Part shown: piece after piece, positions 18,536 to 26,927 of the stretch
Numbering within the stretch: the stretch's first letter is position 1
How the letters are laid out: every line of letters starts with the position of its first letter
Assembly: GCA_021502835.1 (NCBI GenBank)
Contig: JAKFGP010000069.1
Span: 1-64,000 of the forward strand
Origin: Streptomyces thinghirensis
GTDB taxonomy: Bacteria > Actinomycetota > Actinomycetia > Streptomycetales > Streptomycetaceae
Length of the DNA stretch: 64,000 nt
Direction: 5' to 3'
The notes under the pieces: generated by a model
The model's database searches: none
Seen by the model: only the letters and a program-made list of their open reading frames with translations
What the model was told of the DNA's origin: nothing
Program-made: the position numbers and the translations under genes

Positions 18536-19624
18536 ATGACCGAGGTACTGCTCGCCGTGGGCACCCGCAAAGGCCTGTTCATCGGGCGCCGGCGGGGTGG
18601 CACCTGGGAGTTCGACGAGAGTCCCTACTTCAACGCACAGGCCGTCTACTCGGTCGCCCTCGACACCGGCGGCGACACCCCGCGGCTGCTGGCCGGCGGG
18701 GACAGCGCACACTGGGGTCCGTCGGTGTTCCACTCCGACGACCTGGGCCGGACCTGGACGGAACCGGCGCAGCCGGCCGTCAAGTTCCCCAAGGAGACCG
18801 GCGCTTCGCTGGAGCGGGTGTGGCAGCTGCATCCGGCCGCCACGCGGAACCGGACGTGGTCTACGCGGGCACGGAACCGGCCGCGCTGTACCGCTCGGAG
18901 GACCGCGGCGAGAGCTTCGAGCTGGTCCGGCCCTGTGGGAGCACCCCACGCGGTCCCAGTGGGTGCCGGGGCGGCGGCGGCGAGGGGTTGCACACCGTGC
19001 TCACCGACCAGCGGGACCCGAAGTCGGTGATCGTGGCCGTCTCGACCGCCGGCGTGTTCCGCACCGCGGACGGCGGCGCGAGCTGGGCGCCGTCCAACTC
19101 CGGTGTCTCTCGCGGTCTTCCTGCCGGACCCGGACCCGGAGTTCGGCCAGTGCGTGCACAAGGTCGCCCGGGACGCGGCGGCCCCGGACCGGCTGTATCT
19201 GCAGAACCACTGGGGCGTGTACCGCAGCGACGACGCCGGCGCGCACTCGACCGGACATCGGCGAGGGGCTGCCCTCCACGTTCGGTTTCGCCGTGGCGGC
19301 CCATCCGCACCGCGCGACGACGGCGTACGTCTTCCCGATCAACGCCGACGCGGACCGGGTACCGGCGGACCACCGCTGCCGGGTCTTCCGGACGGCGGAC
19401 GCGGGCGAGCTGGGAACCGCTCACGGCCGGCCTGCCCCAGGAGGACCACTACGGCACGGTGCTGCGCGACGCGCTGTGCACCGACGACGAGGAACAGGCG
19501 GGCGTGTACTTCGGGCAACCGCAACGGCGAGGTGTTCGCGTCGGCCGACGACGGCGACAGCTGGCGGCAGTTGGCCTCGCACCTGCCGGACGTGCTCTGC
19601 GTGCGGGCCGCGGTCGTCGGATGA
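18536..19624 (+). CDS. Asp-box (BNR) propeller protein, sialidase-fold, cytosolic
   Basis: About 360 residues, no signal peptide. The start MTEVLLAVGTRKGLFIGRR opens the propeller. At least six Asp boxes (S/T-x-D-x-G-x-S/T-W) are legible: SDDLGRTW, SEDRGESF, TADGGASW, SDDAGAHW, TADAGESW and SADDGDSW, roughly one per 45-60 residues. WQLHPAA and FAVAAHPHRATTAYVFPI mark blade cores. The repeat number suits a six- or seven-bladed propeller annotated as WD40/YVTN/BNR-like. No sialidase catalytic Arg triad is apparent, so a glycosidase function should not be assumed. The next gene is ung, 69 bp away. Confidence 0.85.
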
Positions 19625-19693
19625 ACCCGACCGGGGGACGGGCCTTGGCCACCGGTTGATCGGCGTCACCCGTACGGCAGTAGGGTGACGCCC

Positions 19694-20367
19694 GTGGCAC
19701 CACGACCCTTGTATGAAATCGTCGAAGCGGGCTGGGCGCAGGCCCCAGAACCCGTCGCCGGGCGGATCACCTCGATGGGTGAGTTCCTGCGCGCGGAGAT
19801 CGCCGCCGGACGCACCTATCTCCCGTCCGGACCGAATGTCCTACGGGCCTTCCAGCAGCCCTTCGACGACGTCCGGGTCCTGATCGTCGGACAGGACCCG
19901 TATCCGGCCGGGCACGCGGTGGGGCTGTCGTACTCGGTCGCGCCCGAGGTGCGTCCGCCGCCCGGCAGCCTCGTCAACATCTTCCGGGAGCTGAACACCG
20001 ACCTCGGTCTGCCGCAGCCCTCCAACGGGGACCTGACCCCGTGGACCAGGCAGGGGTGCTGCTGCTCAACAGGGCGCTCACCACGGCCCCGCGCAAGCCC
20101 GCCGCCCACCGCGGCAAGGGTTGGGAGGAGGTCACCGAGCAGGCGATCCGCGCCCTGGCGGCGCGCGGCAAGCCAATGGTGTCCATCCTGTGGGGCCGCG
20201 ACGCCCGCAATCTGAGACCGCTGCTCGGCGACCTGCCGTCCGTGGAGTCCGCGCACCCGTCCCCGATGTCCGCCGACCGGGGTTTCTTCGGCTCCCGTCC
20301 GTTCAGCCGGGCCAACGACCAGCTGGTCCGACTCGGAGGTCAGCCGGTCGACTGGCGCCTGCCGTGA
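19694..20367 (+). CDS. ung: Uracil-DNA glycosylase
   Basis: About 224 residues. It excises uracil from DNA in base-excision repair. The GTG at 19694 (or 19685, in frame) precedes [15 protein letters not shown]. The water-activating motif [20 protein letters not shown] is near residue 60, and [20 protein letters not shown] follows a one-base break at about 20040. The uracil-binding loop is ILWGRDARN, and the leucine/intercalation loop region is [20 protein letters not shown] near residue 185. The stop at 20365-20367 overlaps the GTG of the next gene as GTGA. Confidence 0.95.
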
Positions 20368-21389
20368 GCGGCAGGCTTCCTGGCCGTGGACTCCGGCGGC
20401 TCGGGTCTGCGTGTCGTCGTCGGCACGGCCGGGGACGGCGCGGGGGTGACGGAGGCAGGTCCGGTCGGGCTCGGGCGGCGTGCGTCGCGGGGCCGTCGCA
20501 CCGGTGCGCGCGGCATCGACCCCGGGCATCTGATGGCGCAACTCGTCCCCATGGCCAGGGCGCTGACCGCCGAGACCGGTGTGTCCGGGCTCGGCACCGG
20601 TCGCCGGGGCCGCCGGCTTGGCCACCCTGGGCGACGCCCTGCGCGCCGAGCCTGCCGGGCGCGCTGGCCCGGGAGCTGGGTGCGCGGACGGTCGCGCTGG
20701 TCGCCGACGCCGTCACCGCGTACGTCGGCGCCATCGGCCCCCGGGCCGGGCGGTGGTCGCCGCCGGCACCGGCCTGATCGCCACCGGCACGGACCTGACC
20801 CGCTGGCGCCGGGCGGACGGCTGGGGCCATCTGCTGGGCGACTGCGGAGGCGGCGCCTGGATCGGGCGGGCAGGGCTGGAGGCCGCGCTGCGCGCCCACG
20901 ACGGGCGCGAGGGCGGCTCCGCGCCGCTTTTGGCCCGGGCCGAGGAACGGTTCGGGCCGGTGGCGGGGCTGCCCGGTCAGCTGTACCCGCGTACGGACCG
21001 TCCCGCCGTCCTCGCTGCCAGGCTTCGCGCCCGACGTCAAGCCGCCTGCGCCGCCGACCCCGTGGCCGCGAAACATCCTCCGGGCCGCCGCCCGGCACCT
21101 GGCCGACTCGGCCCGCCGCGGTCTGCCCGTCCGGAGGCGAGCCCCGCGTCGCGGTCACCGGTGGCCTGCTGAAGATGGGCGACGCCCTCGTCGGCATACG
21201 GCTGGAGGAGGAGCTGGCGAAGCGGTTGCCGCATGCGCGGCGGACCGCCGCCGAGGGTGATCGCTGCAGGTTCGGCGCGGATCGCGGCCGCCCTGGCGAC
21301 CGGGTCCACTCACCCTCCCGAGTGACGACAGGATGCTGTGGGTGACGACTGCGCCGGACGGCCGAGTAATCGGTGCGCCGGTGAGGTGA
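20364..21389 (+). CDS. BadF/BadG-type ATPase, N-acetylglucosamine-kinase-like
   Basis: About 335 residues of the actin-like ATPase fold. It begins at the GTG overlapping the ung stop; after one correction [20 protein letters not shown] gives the phosphate-1 loop. [20 protein letters not shown] is followed by [15 protein letters not shown] (phosphate-2). [20 protein letters not shown] is the sugar-kinase signature, and [20 protein letters not shown] is the adenosine motif. Family members phosphorylate N-acetylglucosamine from chitin or wall turnover. The end is [17 protein letters not shown]. Coupling to ung is odd functionally but explicit in the sequence. Confidence 0.82.
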
Positions 21390-21504
21390 ATCATGCCGAT
21401 GTCGGCCGATCCGTACATCACTCATCAGACAAAACCGGACGGATACCGCTCACCTGCACCCTCCCGAACAGGGGAAACCCAGGAAACCAGTAACATGCGG
21501 CGCC

Positions 21505-22460
21505 ATGAGCTCCCCCACTGGGCCCGCGTCCGGCCTGCCAGTACGAATGCCGACGCCCGCCAGCCCGGGACGGCACCGCCGTCCCAACCCTGAGCTGTAG
21601 CTCCCGAGGGCGCGCCGCCGGCGCTCGTCCTCGCGGTGCCGGGGACGCCCAGCAGCGCCACCCGAGGCCTCGCCGACGAGGTCATCAGCATCGCCCGCTC
21701 CGAGCTGCCCGGCCTCGACGCCCGGATCCCGGCCACCCTCGATCGGGGACGACGAGGAGTTCCTCTCCTGTCGACCGTCCTCGGCCGCGTGCCGCCGAGG
21801 AGCCGCACCGCCCGCTATGAGCAGGCGCGCGCCGCCCATGGAGGTGAAGGAGCCCGACGGCCCCGTAGTCGTCGTCGTGCCGCTGCTCGCCGGCCCGGAC
21901 AGACGCTGCTGCGCCGGATCCGGCAGGCCGTCATGGACAGCCGGGATCGCGGCCGAGCTGACCGACGTGTTCGGCCCGCACCCGCTGCTGGCCGAGGCGC
22001 TGCACGTGCGGCTCTCCGGGGCCGGTCTGGCCCGCGCCGACCGTGCCCGTTCTGTTCACCGTGGCCACCGCCAGGGACGGCATCTCCTGGCCTCCGTGGC
22101 GCGGTGAGGCCGTCCAGGCGGCCGGGATCACCGGGATGCTGCTCGCCGCGCGCCTCGCCGTGCCGGTGATGGCGGCGGCCTGGACGAGGAGGACTCTGAT
22201 CACCTCCGTGGCCGCGCAGCTGCGTTCCTCGGGTTCGCAGCAGCTGAGCGCTCGCGCCGTACCTGATCGGCCCGGAGACTTGAGGCGTCCCTGCCCCTGG
22301 AGGGGGCGGCCGAGGAGGTGGGCTGCTCCACCGCCGAGCCGCTTTCCGGCCCCTACCCCGCGATCGGCAAGCTGGCGCTGGCCAAGAGTACACGACGGCG
22401 CTGGGCATCTCACCGCAGCAGCCGCAGGGCACGCCCGGTCCGCTGACGCTTCCGCGTGAC
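21505..22460 (+). CDS. CbiX/sirohydrochlorin-chelatase-like protein lacking the usual metal ligands
   Basis: About 310 residues in two alpha/beta halves. The start is MSSPTGPASGLPVRMPTP. The first strand reads PPLVLAVPGTPSSATRGLAD where chelatases have an H-G-S metal motif. The second reads DGPVVVVVPLLAGPDSALLR where chelatases carry a His after the P-L-F/L. Later pieces are ELTDVFGPHPLLAEALHVRL, VQAAGITGMLLAARLAVPVM and YPAIGKLALAKYTTALGIS. Since both expected ligand positions are changed, tetrapyrrole metal insertion is doubtful. The stop near 22447-22460 precedes a terminator. No cobalamin or siroheme genes are nearby. Confidence 0.65.
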
Positions 22461-22499
22461 GCGGACGCGCGGCGGCCGCGGCCAGCACGTACGACTGAA

Positions 22500-22527
22500 G
22501 GGCCCGCTCCGGTGGAGGAGCGGGCCC
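22500..22527 (+). terminator. Rho-independent terminator between convergent genes
   Basis: GGGCCCGCTCC (22500-22510) pairs perfectly with GGAGCGGGCCC (22517-22527) around a six-base loop, followed by CCTTCGTCATGTTTTC. The 11-bp stem is flanked by AAG and CTT, so it can work in both directions, serving this gene and the convergent lactonase. Confidence 0.82.
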
Positions 22528-22556
22528 CTTCGTCATGTTTTCGCCCTGCGCTCGGG

Positions 22557-22615
22557 CTGCGCGCTCGTCCGGCGCTCGTCTGCGCGCTCGTCCGGTGCTC
22601 GTCTGCACTCGTCCC
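22557..22615. repeat. Direct repeat, about 22-bp unit
   Basis: GCGCTCGTCCGG(C/T)GCTCGTCT is repeated twice with a partial third copy, downstream of the lactonase stop and after the terminator. Non-coding as far as I can see. Confidence 0.5.
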
Positions 22616-22646
22616 CGGTGCGGCACGTGCGCGGGCCGCCGCCGGG

Positions 22647-23698
22647 TCAGCCGAAGACGACGCAGGACGCCGCCGGTACCGCGAGCGAGCCGGTGCGCCG
22701 TGGCACGCCGGTCTCCGCGTCCGAGGGCGAACCAGGTCACGTCTCCGGAGCGCTCGTTGGCCGCGTACAGGAAGCCCGCCCGACTCGGCGATCTCCGCCC
22801 GGCCAGTGCCCGCCGCAGGGCAGCGGTGCCGAACAGCCGGAGCCTCGTCCGGCTCCACGGCGAACACGGACAGGGACGTCCTCGCCGCCCGGTCGCGGTC
22901 CACACGAAGCGGCCGTCCGGGCGAGACCACGATGCCGACGGGGAGAGGCGTCTGCCGGACGGCGCCCCGGCCAGCACCCATCTGGTGAGGGCTGCAGCAC
23001 GCCGTCGGCGGCGTCCCACGGCAGACGGGTGACGGTGGGCGCCAGATTCGTTGACCACGTAGGCGCGGGGTGCCGTCCCGGGTGGAAGGCCAGGTGGCGC
23101 GGGCCGGAGCCGGGGCGCAGCGCGATCTCCCGGTGCACGGCGAGGGCGCCGTCCGTCAAGGTGCAGACCCGCACCGAGGTCGTCCGCCGAACCACGCTGA
23201 CGGCCCACCGCCCGCTCAGGTCGGCCGCACCTGGTGGGCGTGCGGTCCCTGCTGGCGTTGGGCGTGCGGGCCCGAGCCGGTGTGCTGGAGGACGCCGGAC
23301 GCGGCCCGGGCGAGGGCGGCGCTCCGGGACGGACCGGCACGGCGGTGACGCTGCCGGAGCCGTAGTTGGCGGTCAGGACGTGCCCGTCGTACAGGCTGAG
23401 GTAGGTGGGTCCGTCACCTCCCACCGGTACCGGCCGCCCGGCGGGCTCGGGCTTGTCCCCGGCCACGCGGTAGGCGGCCACCGCGCCCTCGGCCGTCTCA
23501 CTGACGGCGTAGAGCGTGGCCGTCCCCGTCGGGTGCCAGGGCCAGGTAGGAGGGGTCGGGCACGTCGGTGGGTCTCCACAGGACCGTGAGCGCGCCACTG
23601 TCGGGGGCGACGGCTGCCGTCAGGATGCCGGGGCCGCCGGCCGCCGTGAACGACCCGATGTATGCTCCTCGCCGCTGCCGCCTGTCAACGTCCGCCAC
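22647..23698 (-). CDS. Lactonase family protein (seven-bladed propeller, 6-phosphogluconolactonase-like)
   Basis: About 350 residues. The GTG at 23698 follows GGGAGC. The N-terminus is VADVDRRQRRGAYIGSFTAA with GGPGILTAAVAPDSGALTVL. Blade signatures are DPSYLALAPDGDTLYAVSE, PTYLSLYDGHVLTANYGSGS, GSGPRHLAFHPG, IVVSPDGRFVWTATR and LYAANERSGDVTWFAL, the N-E-x-x-x-D/S-V pattern of the lactonase/carboxymuconate cyclase family. The stop follows SCVVFG. No secretion signal. It probably hydrolyses a sugar lactone in the cytosol; the substrate is unassigned. Confidence 0.8.
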
Positions 23699-23849
23699 CG
23701 TTGCTCCCTCTCGTCCCGCGTCGTCCCGTGTCGTCCGGCGTCGTCCCGCGCTCCTCGGCGAGTGCCGACTGATCGTCTGCCCCGGGGCGACGGTGAGCGA
23801 ATCGATCACCTGCGGTCTAACCAAACGGGTGGCGCGGCGCCGGGACGGC

Positions 23850-25361
23850 TCAGGCGCCGACGAGCGGCGAGCCGGGAGGGGCCTGCAGGGGTGCGGCGAA
23901 GTTCGGCCAGGGCGCGTTCCAGGCCGTGGAGGTGGGCCAACCGGGCTCGGTGGCGCGCGGGCCGTCCGCGTGGGCGGGGAAACGGCCCGCCCGCCGGTGA
24001 GCGCCTCGACCGCGGTCTCGACACGCCGCAGGCGGCGGCCAGCGGGCGTCGTGCGAGGCCTCGGGGTCGGCGGCGACGGCGACCAGGCCGCGGATCTCCT
24101 GGGCGCAGTCGTCGAGCAGGGCGAGTACGCGGCGGGCGCGCCGCTTGCGGCCGTACATCGGGTTCAGCGGGTGCACGAGCGGGGCGACCGACATCCGTAC
24201 CCGGCCGAGCAGCTGCTCCAGTTCGGCCACGCGCGGCGCCGGGTCGGCGCCCCCCCTCGGTGCCGGCGCGAGCCGGGCGGCGGCCTCGGCGGTGCAGGCG
24301 TGGACGCAGCGCAGGGCGCGCTGGATCCAGGCGTCGGTGACGGCGTGCGTGGTGACGGGCAGGACGAGGAGCACCGCGAGGACTGGCGCCGAGCGCGCCC
24401 ACGCCGGTTCGACGAGCCGCAGAACGGGCGAGCAGGCCCGGGCTGGAGGAAGTCCAGGAGGCCGTAGAGCAGCTCGGCGAGTTGGGGTCACGCAGAGCAT
24501 CATCCAGGTGTAGAGACCGCGGCGGTGTAGAAGATGCCGAAGACGCAGGCGGCGACGAGCACGGCCGTGGGCACCGCGTAAATCCGGCCAGCGGGACGGC
24601 GACCAGGAAGCCGAGGCCGATGCCGACGACGGTGCCGAGGACTCGGCGGAAGCCGCGGACCGGGTCTCGCCGCGCGAAGTGGTGTTGACGAACACCCACC
24701 AGGTGGAGCCGACGGCCCAGTACCAGCGCTCGTCGGACACCAGCTGGCCCACGATCAGGGCGAAGCCGGCGACCCACGGTGGCCTGGACGGCCTGGCGGG
24801 TGGTGATCCGGGCGGAGTCCGGTGCCGGCCGGCGGTGCGGCGGGGACCGCGGCGGGGGCGAGCGGCGCTCGGATCAACCTGCAGGCCGAAGCGCACCGCC
24901 GCCGCGGCGGCCATGGACAGCAGGACGGCGGCGAACATCTCGGGCAGCCGATCCGTGGTCGCGTGCAGGAACTGGGCGATGAAGAAGGTCATGAAAGGCG
25001 ACACGCCGAGGGCTGTGCCCGCGCGGGGCTCCCAGCGCCGGGGCGCTACACGCCCGCGCCGACGACGGCGAGGAAGGTGAGGTCCCTGGCCACCGGGAGG
25101 TCGTGCAGGGCGGCGGCGGTCAGCACAGGCAGGCCGACGACCGGCAGCAGCACGGTGGTGACCGCCTGCCCGCGCACGGTGGCGTCGGTGACGGTGAACA
25201 GCGCGAGCAGTGCGGCGAGCCCGCCGATGACGGCGCCCACCAGAGAGGTACCGGCCAGGCCGCAGACGACGACGGCCAGCCCGATGCCGAGGACGGCCCG
25301 CGCGGCGAACCGCAGCCGGGACCGTCCCGGGTCCGGGGCTCACGAACACCCTCTTCAGCAC
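23850..25361 (-). CDS. Second FUSC-type membrane protein
   Basis: About 500 residues from the GTG at 25361 (VLKRVFVSPDPGRSRLRFAA). N-terminal helices: SLVGAVIGGLAALLALFTVT, VTTVLLPVVGLPVLTAAALH. Middle: FMTFFIAQFLHATTDRLPEM and FAAVLLSMAAAAAVRFGL. The second helix block includes FALIVGQLVSDERWYWAVGS, TWWVFVNTTSRGET, and the domain signature R-G-F-R-R-V-L-G-T-V-V-G-I-G-L-G. The soluble C-terminus has HPLNPMYGRKRRARRVLALL. The second block is the FUSC core (W-a-x-x-t...R-x-x-G-T-x-x-G). It differs clearly from the FUSC protein at 2563-4231. The stop follows PPGSPLVGA. Confidence 0.8.
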   Translation of the reverse strand: MLKRVFVSPGPGTVPAAVRRAGRPRHRAGRRRLRPGRYLSGGRRHRRARRTARAVHRHRRHRARAGGHHRAAAGRRPACADRRRPARPPGGQGPHLPRRRRRGRVAPRRWEPRAGTALGVSPFMTFFIAQFLHATTDRLPEMFAAVLLSMAAAAAVRFGLQVDPSAARPRRGPRRTAGRHRTPPGSPPARPSRPPWVAGFALIVGQLVSDERWYWAVGSTWWVFVNTTSRGETRSAASAESSAPSSASASASWSPSRWPDLRGAHGRARRRLRLRHLLHRRGLYTWMMLCVTPTRRAALRPPGLPPARACSPVLRLVEPAWARSAPVLAVLLVLPVTTHAVTDAWIQRALRCVHACTAEAAARLAPAPRGGADPAPRVAELEQLLGRVRMSVAPLVHPLNPMYGRKRRARRVLALLDDCAQEIRGLVAVAADPEASHDARWPPPAACRDRGRGAHRRAGRFPAHADGPRATEPGWPTSTAWNAPWPNFAAPLQAPPGSPLVGA

Positions 25362-25533
25362 TGATTACCGCCCCCTCGCACACTGGCGCACACTGACCCG
25401 AAGTCACCGGCAGGTCGCCGACGTGTCACGGGTCATGTCACTGGCATGAAAAAGGCGCCGCGGATCCCGCAGCGCCATCGACCCTCTATAGGAGCATCTC
25501 TGCCACCACTGGCTCAACAGGCTGCTGCTGGAG

Positions 25534-25589
25534 TGGCCCATTGGTACAGTGATCACGGCATTTCCACGGCCACCGAAGAGCCAATGGCC
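25534..25589. promoter_or_regulatory. Inverted repeat upstream of the Lrp gene
   Basis: TGGCCCATTGG (25534-25544) and CCAATGGCC (25581-25589) form an imperfect inverted pair with 36 bp between, ending 20 bp before the Lrp start at 25609. The separation suits a wrapped Lrp/AsnC octamer or dimer pair. The right arm also holds an ATG (25584), so a longer start is possible. The rest of 25362-25608 shows nothing else I can name. Confidence 0.4.
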
Positions 25590-25608
25590 GACGAGGGGAC
25601 CCGGGCGC

Positions 25609-26085
25609 ATGGCCGTCGACGAACTCGACACCCGCATCCTGCGGCTGCTGCTGGAGCAGCCGCGCACCAGCGTGCGCGAGTACGCCCGTCTTCTCGGCGT
25701 CGCCCGCGGCACGCTCCAGGCGCGGCTCGACCGCCTGGAGCGGGACGGCGTGATCACCGGCACGGCACCGTCCCTCTCCCCCGCCGCACTGGGCGACCCG
25801 GTGCTCGCCTTCGTGCACATCGAGGTGACCCAGGGCCACCTGGACGAGGTGGGCGAGGCACTGGCGGCCGTCCCGGAGATCGTCGAGGCCTTCTCCATCA
25901 CGGGCGGCGGGGACCTGCTGACCCGGGTCGTGGCCCGTGACAACGCGCACTTGGAAGACGTGGTCCAGAAGCTGATCAGCCTGCCGGGGGTGGTCCGCAC
26001 CCGCAGCGAGGTAGCGCTGCGCGAGCGCGTCCCGCACCGGCTGCTGCCCCTGGTGGAGTCGATCGGGCGCACGGCGCGAAAGTGA
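25609..26085 (+). CDS. Lrp/AsnC family transcriptional regulator
   Basis: About 158 residues with no frame breaks, one of the few intact reading frames. MAVDELDTRILRLLLEQPRT is followed by the helix-turn-helix REYARLLGVARGTLQARLDR and LERDGVITG (residues about 22-50). The ligand/oligomerisation RAM domain runs from VLAFVHIEVTQGHLDEVGEA to VEAFSITGGGDLLTRVVARD and VVRTRSEVALRERVPHRLLP. The start at 25609 is preferred because the core begins there; an in-frame ATG at 25549 is possible. It is divergent from the FUSC gene, 247 bp away, which may be one of its targets. Confidence 0.92.
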   Translation: MAVDELDTRILRLLLEQPRTSVREYARLLGVARGTLQARLDRLERDGVITGTAPSLSPAALGDPVLAFVHIEVTQGHLDEVGEALAAVPEIVEAFSITGGGDLLTRVVARDNAHLEDVVQKLISLPGVVRTRSEVALRERVPHRLLPLVESIGRTARK

Positions 26086-26113
26086 TCGCGGGGGCCTTGG
26101 CATCCTGGACCCC

Positions 26114-26829
26114 ATGAGCACCTCGGCGGCATCTCGGTCATCTTCGATCTCGACGGCACGCTCGTGGACAGCGAGCCGAACTACTACGAGGCGGGTCGGC
26201 AGACCTCGCCGAGTACGGCGTACCGGACTTCACCTGGACGGACCACGAGGGGTACGTGGGCATCAGCACCCAGGAGACGGTCGCCGACTGGAAGCGACGG
26301 TACGGGCTGCGCGCCCCGGTGGAGGAACTGCTCGCCGCCAAGAACCGCCACTATCTGGAGCTGGCCCGCACCCTCCGCCCGCGCGTACCCGGAGATGCGG
26401 AAGTTCGTCGAACTGCTGGCGGGCGAGGGCGTGCCGCTGGCGGTCGCGTCGGGGTTCCTCCCCCGAGGCCATCGAGGCGATCCTGACCCGCACCGGCCTG
26501 GACGCGCACCTGCCCACCGTCGTCTCGGCCGACGAGGTCGCGCGGGGCAAGCCCGCACCCGACGTCTTCCTGGAGGCGGGCGCGCCGGCTCGGGGCGGAC
26601 CCGGCCGACTGCGTGGTGCTGGAGGACGCCGCCCCCGGGGCTGCCGCCGCGGCGCACGCGGCCGGGATGCGCTGCATCGCGATCCCGTACGTCGCGGCGC
26701 AGGCCGACGCCCCGGAGTTCGCCACCGCCGGGCTGCTGCTGCGCGGCGGGCAGGGCGAGTTCACCGCGCGGGCGGCGTACACCTGGCTTGCGTGCGCACG
26801 GTGCGGCCCGCCCAGCCGGACGCCCGTGA
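26114..26829 (+). CDS. HAD-like phosphatase, beta-phosphoglucomutase type
   Basis: About 235 residues. SVIFDLDGTLVDSEPNYYEA gives the HAD nucleophile Asp and general acid Asp. The helical cap contains FTWTDHEGYVGISTQETVAD. LAVASGSSPEAIEAILTRTG is motif II, VSADEVARGKPAPDVFLEAG motif III with Lys, and DCVVLEDAAPGAAAAHAAGM motif IV. The order and the long cap fit the phosphoglycolate phosphatase/beta-phosphoglucomutase group. The C-terminus after ARAAYTWL is blurred by frame breaks, with stops at 26829 or 26845. Confidence 0.83.
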
Positions 26830-26897
26830 CCATACTCGCCGGTAACGTTGACGCTCCCCGCCCGCTGCTCATCTTCTGGACGATCTTCCGAACGCCG

Positions 26898-26911
26898 TTC
26901 GATATATCGAA
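26898..26911. promoter_or_regulatory. Perfect 14-bp AT-rich palindrome upstream of the GH127 gene
   Basis: TTCGATATATCGAA is self-complementary over all 14 bases and lies 17 bp before the GH127 ATG at 26928, with GAGGAG between. In DNA this GC-rich, such a sequence at a start is very likely an operator. The regulator is not in the window as far as I can tell. Confidence 0.65.
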
Positions 26912-26927
26912 TAGAATCGAGGAGCAC

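Noticed and set aside
18536..19624. Sialidase
   Set aside because: Asp boxes are present, but no catalytic Arg triad, Tyr/Glu pair or signal peptide can be identified; called a propeller only.
22557..22615. CRISPR-like repeats downstream of the lactonase
   Set aside because: Unit of about 22 bp with no unique spacers and only two to three copies; a simple tandem repeat.
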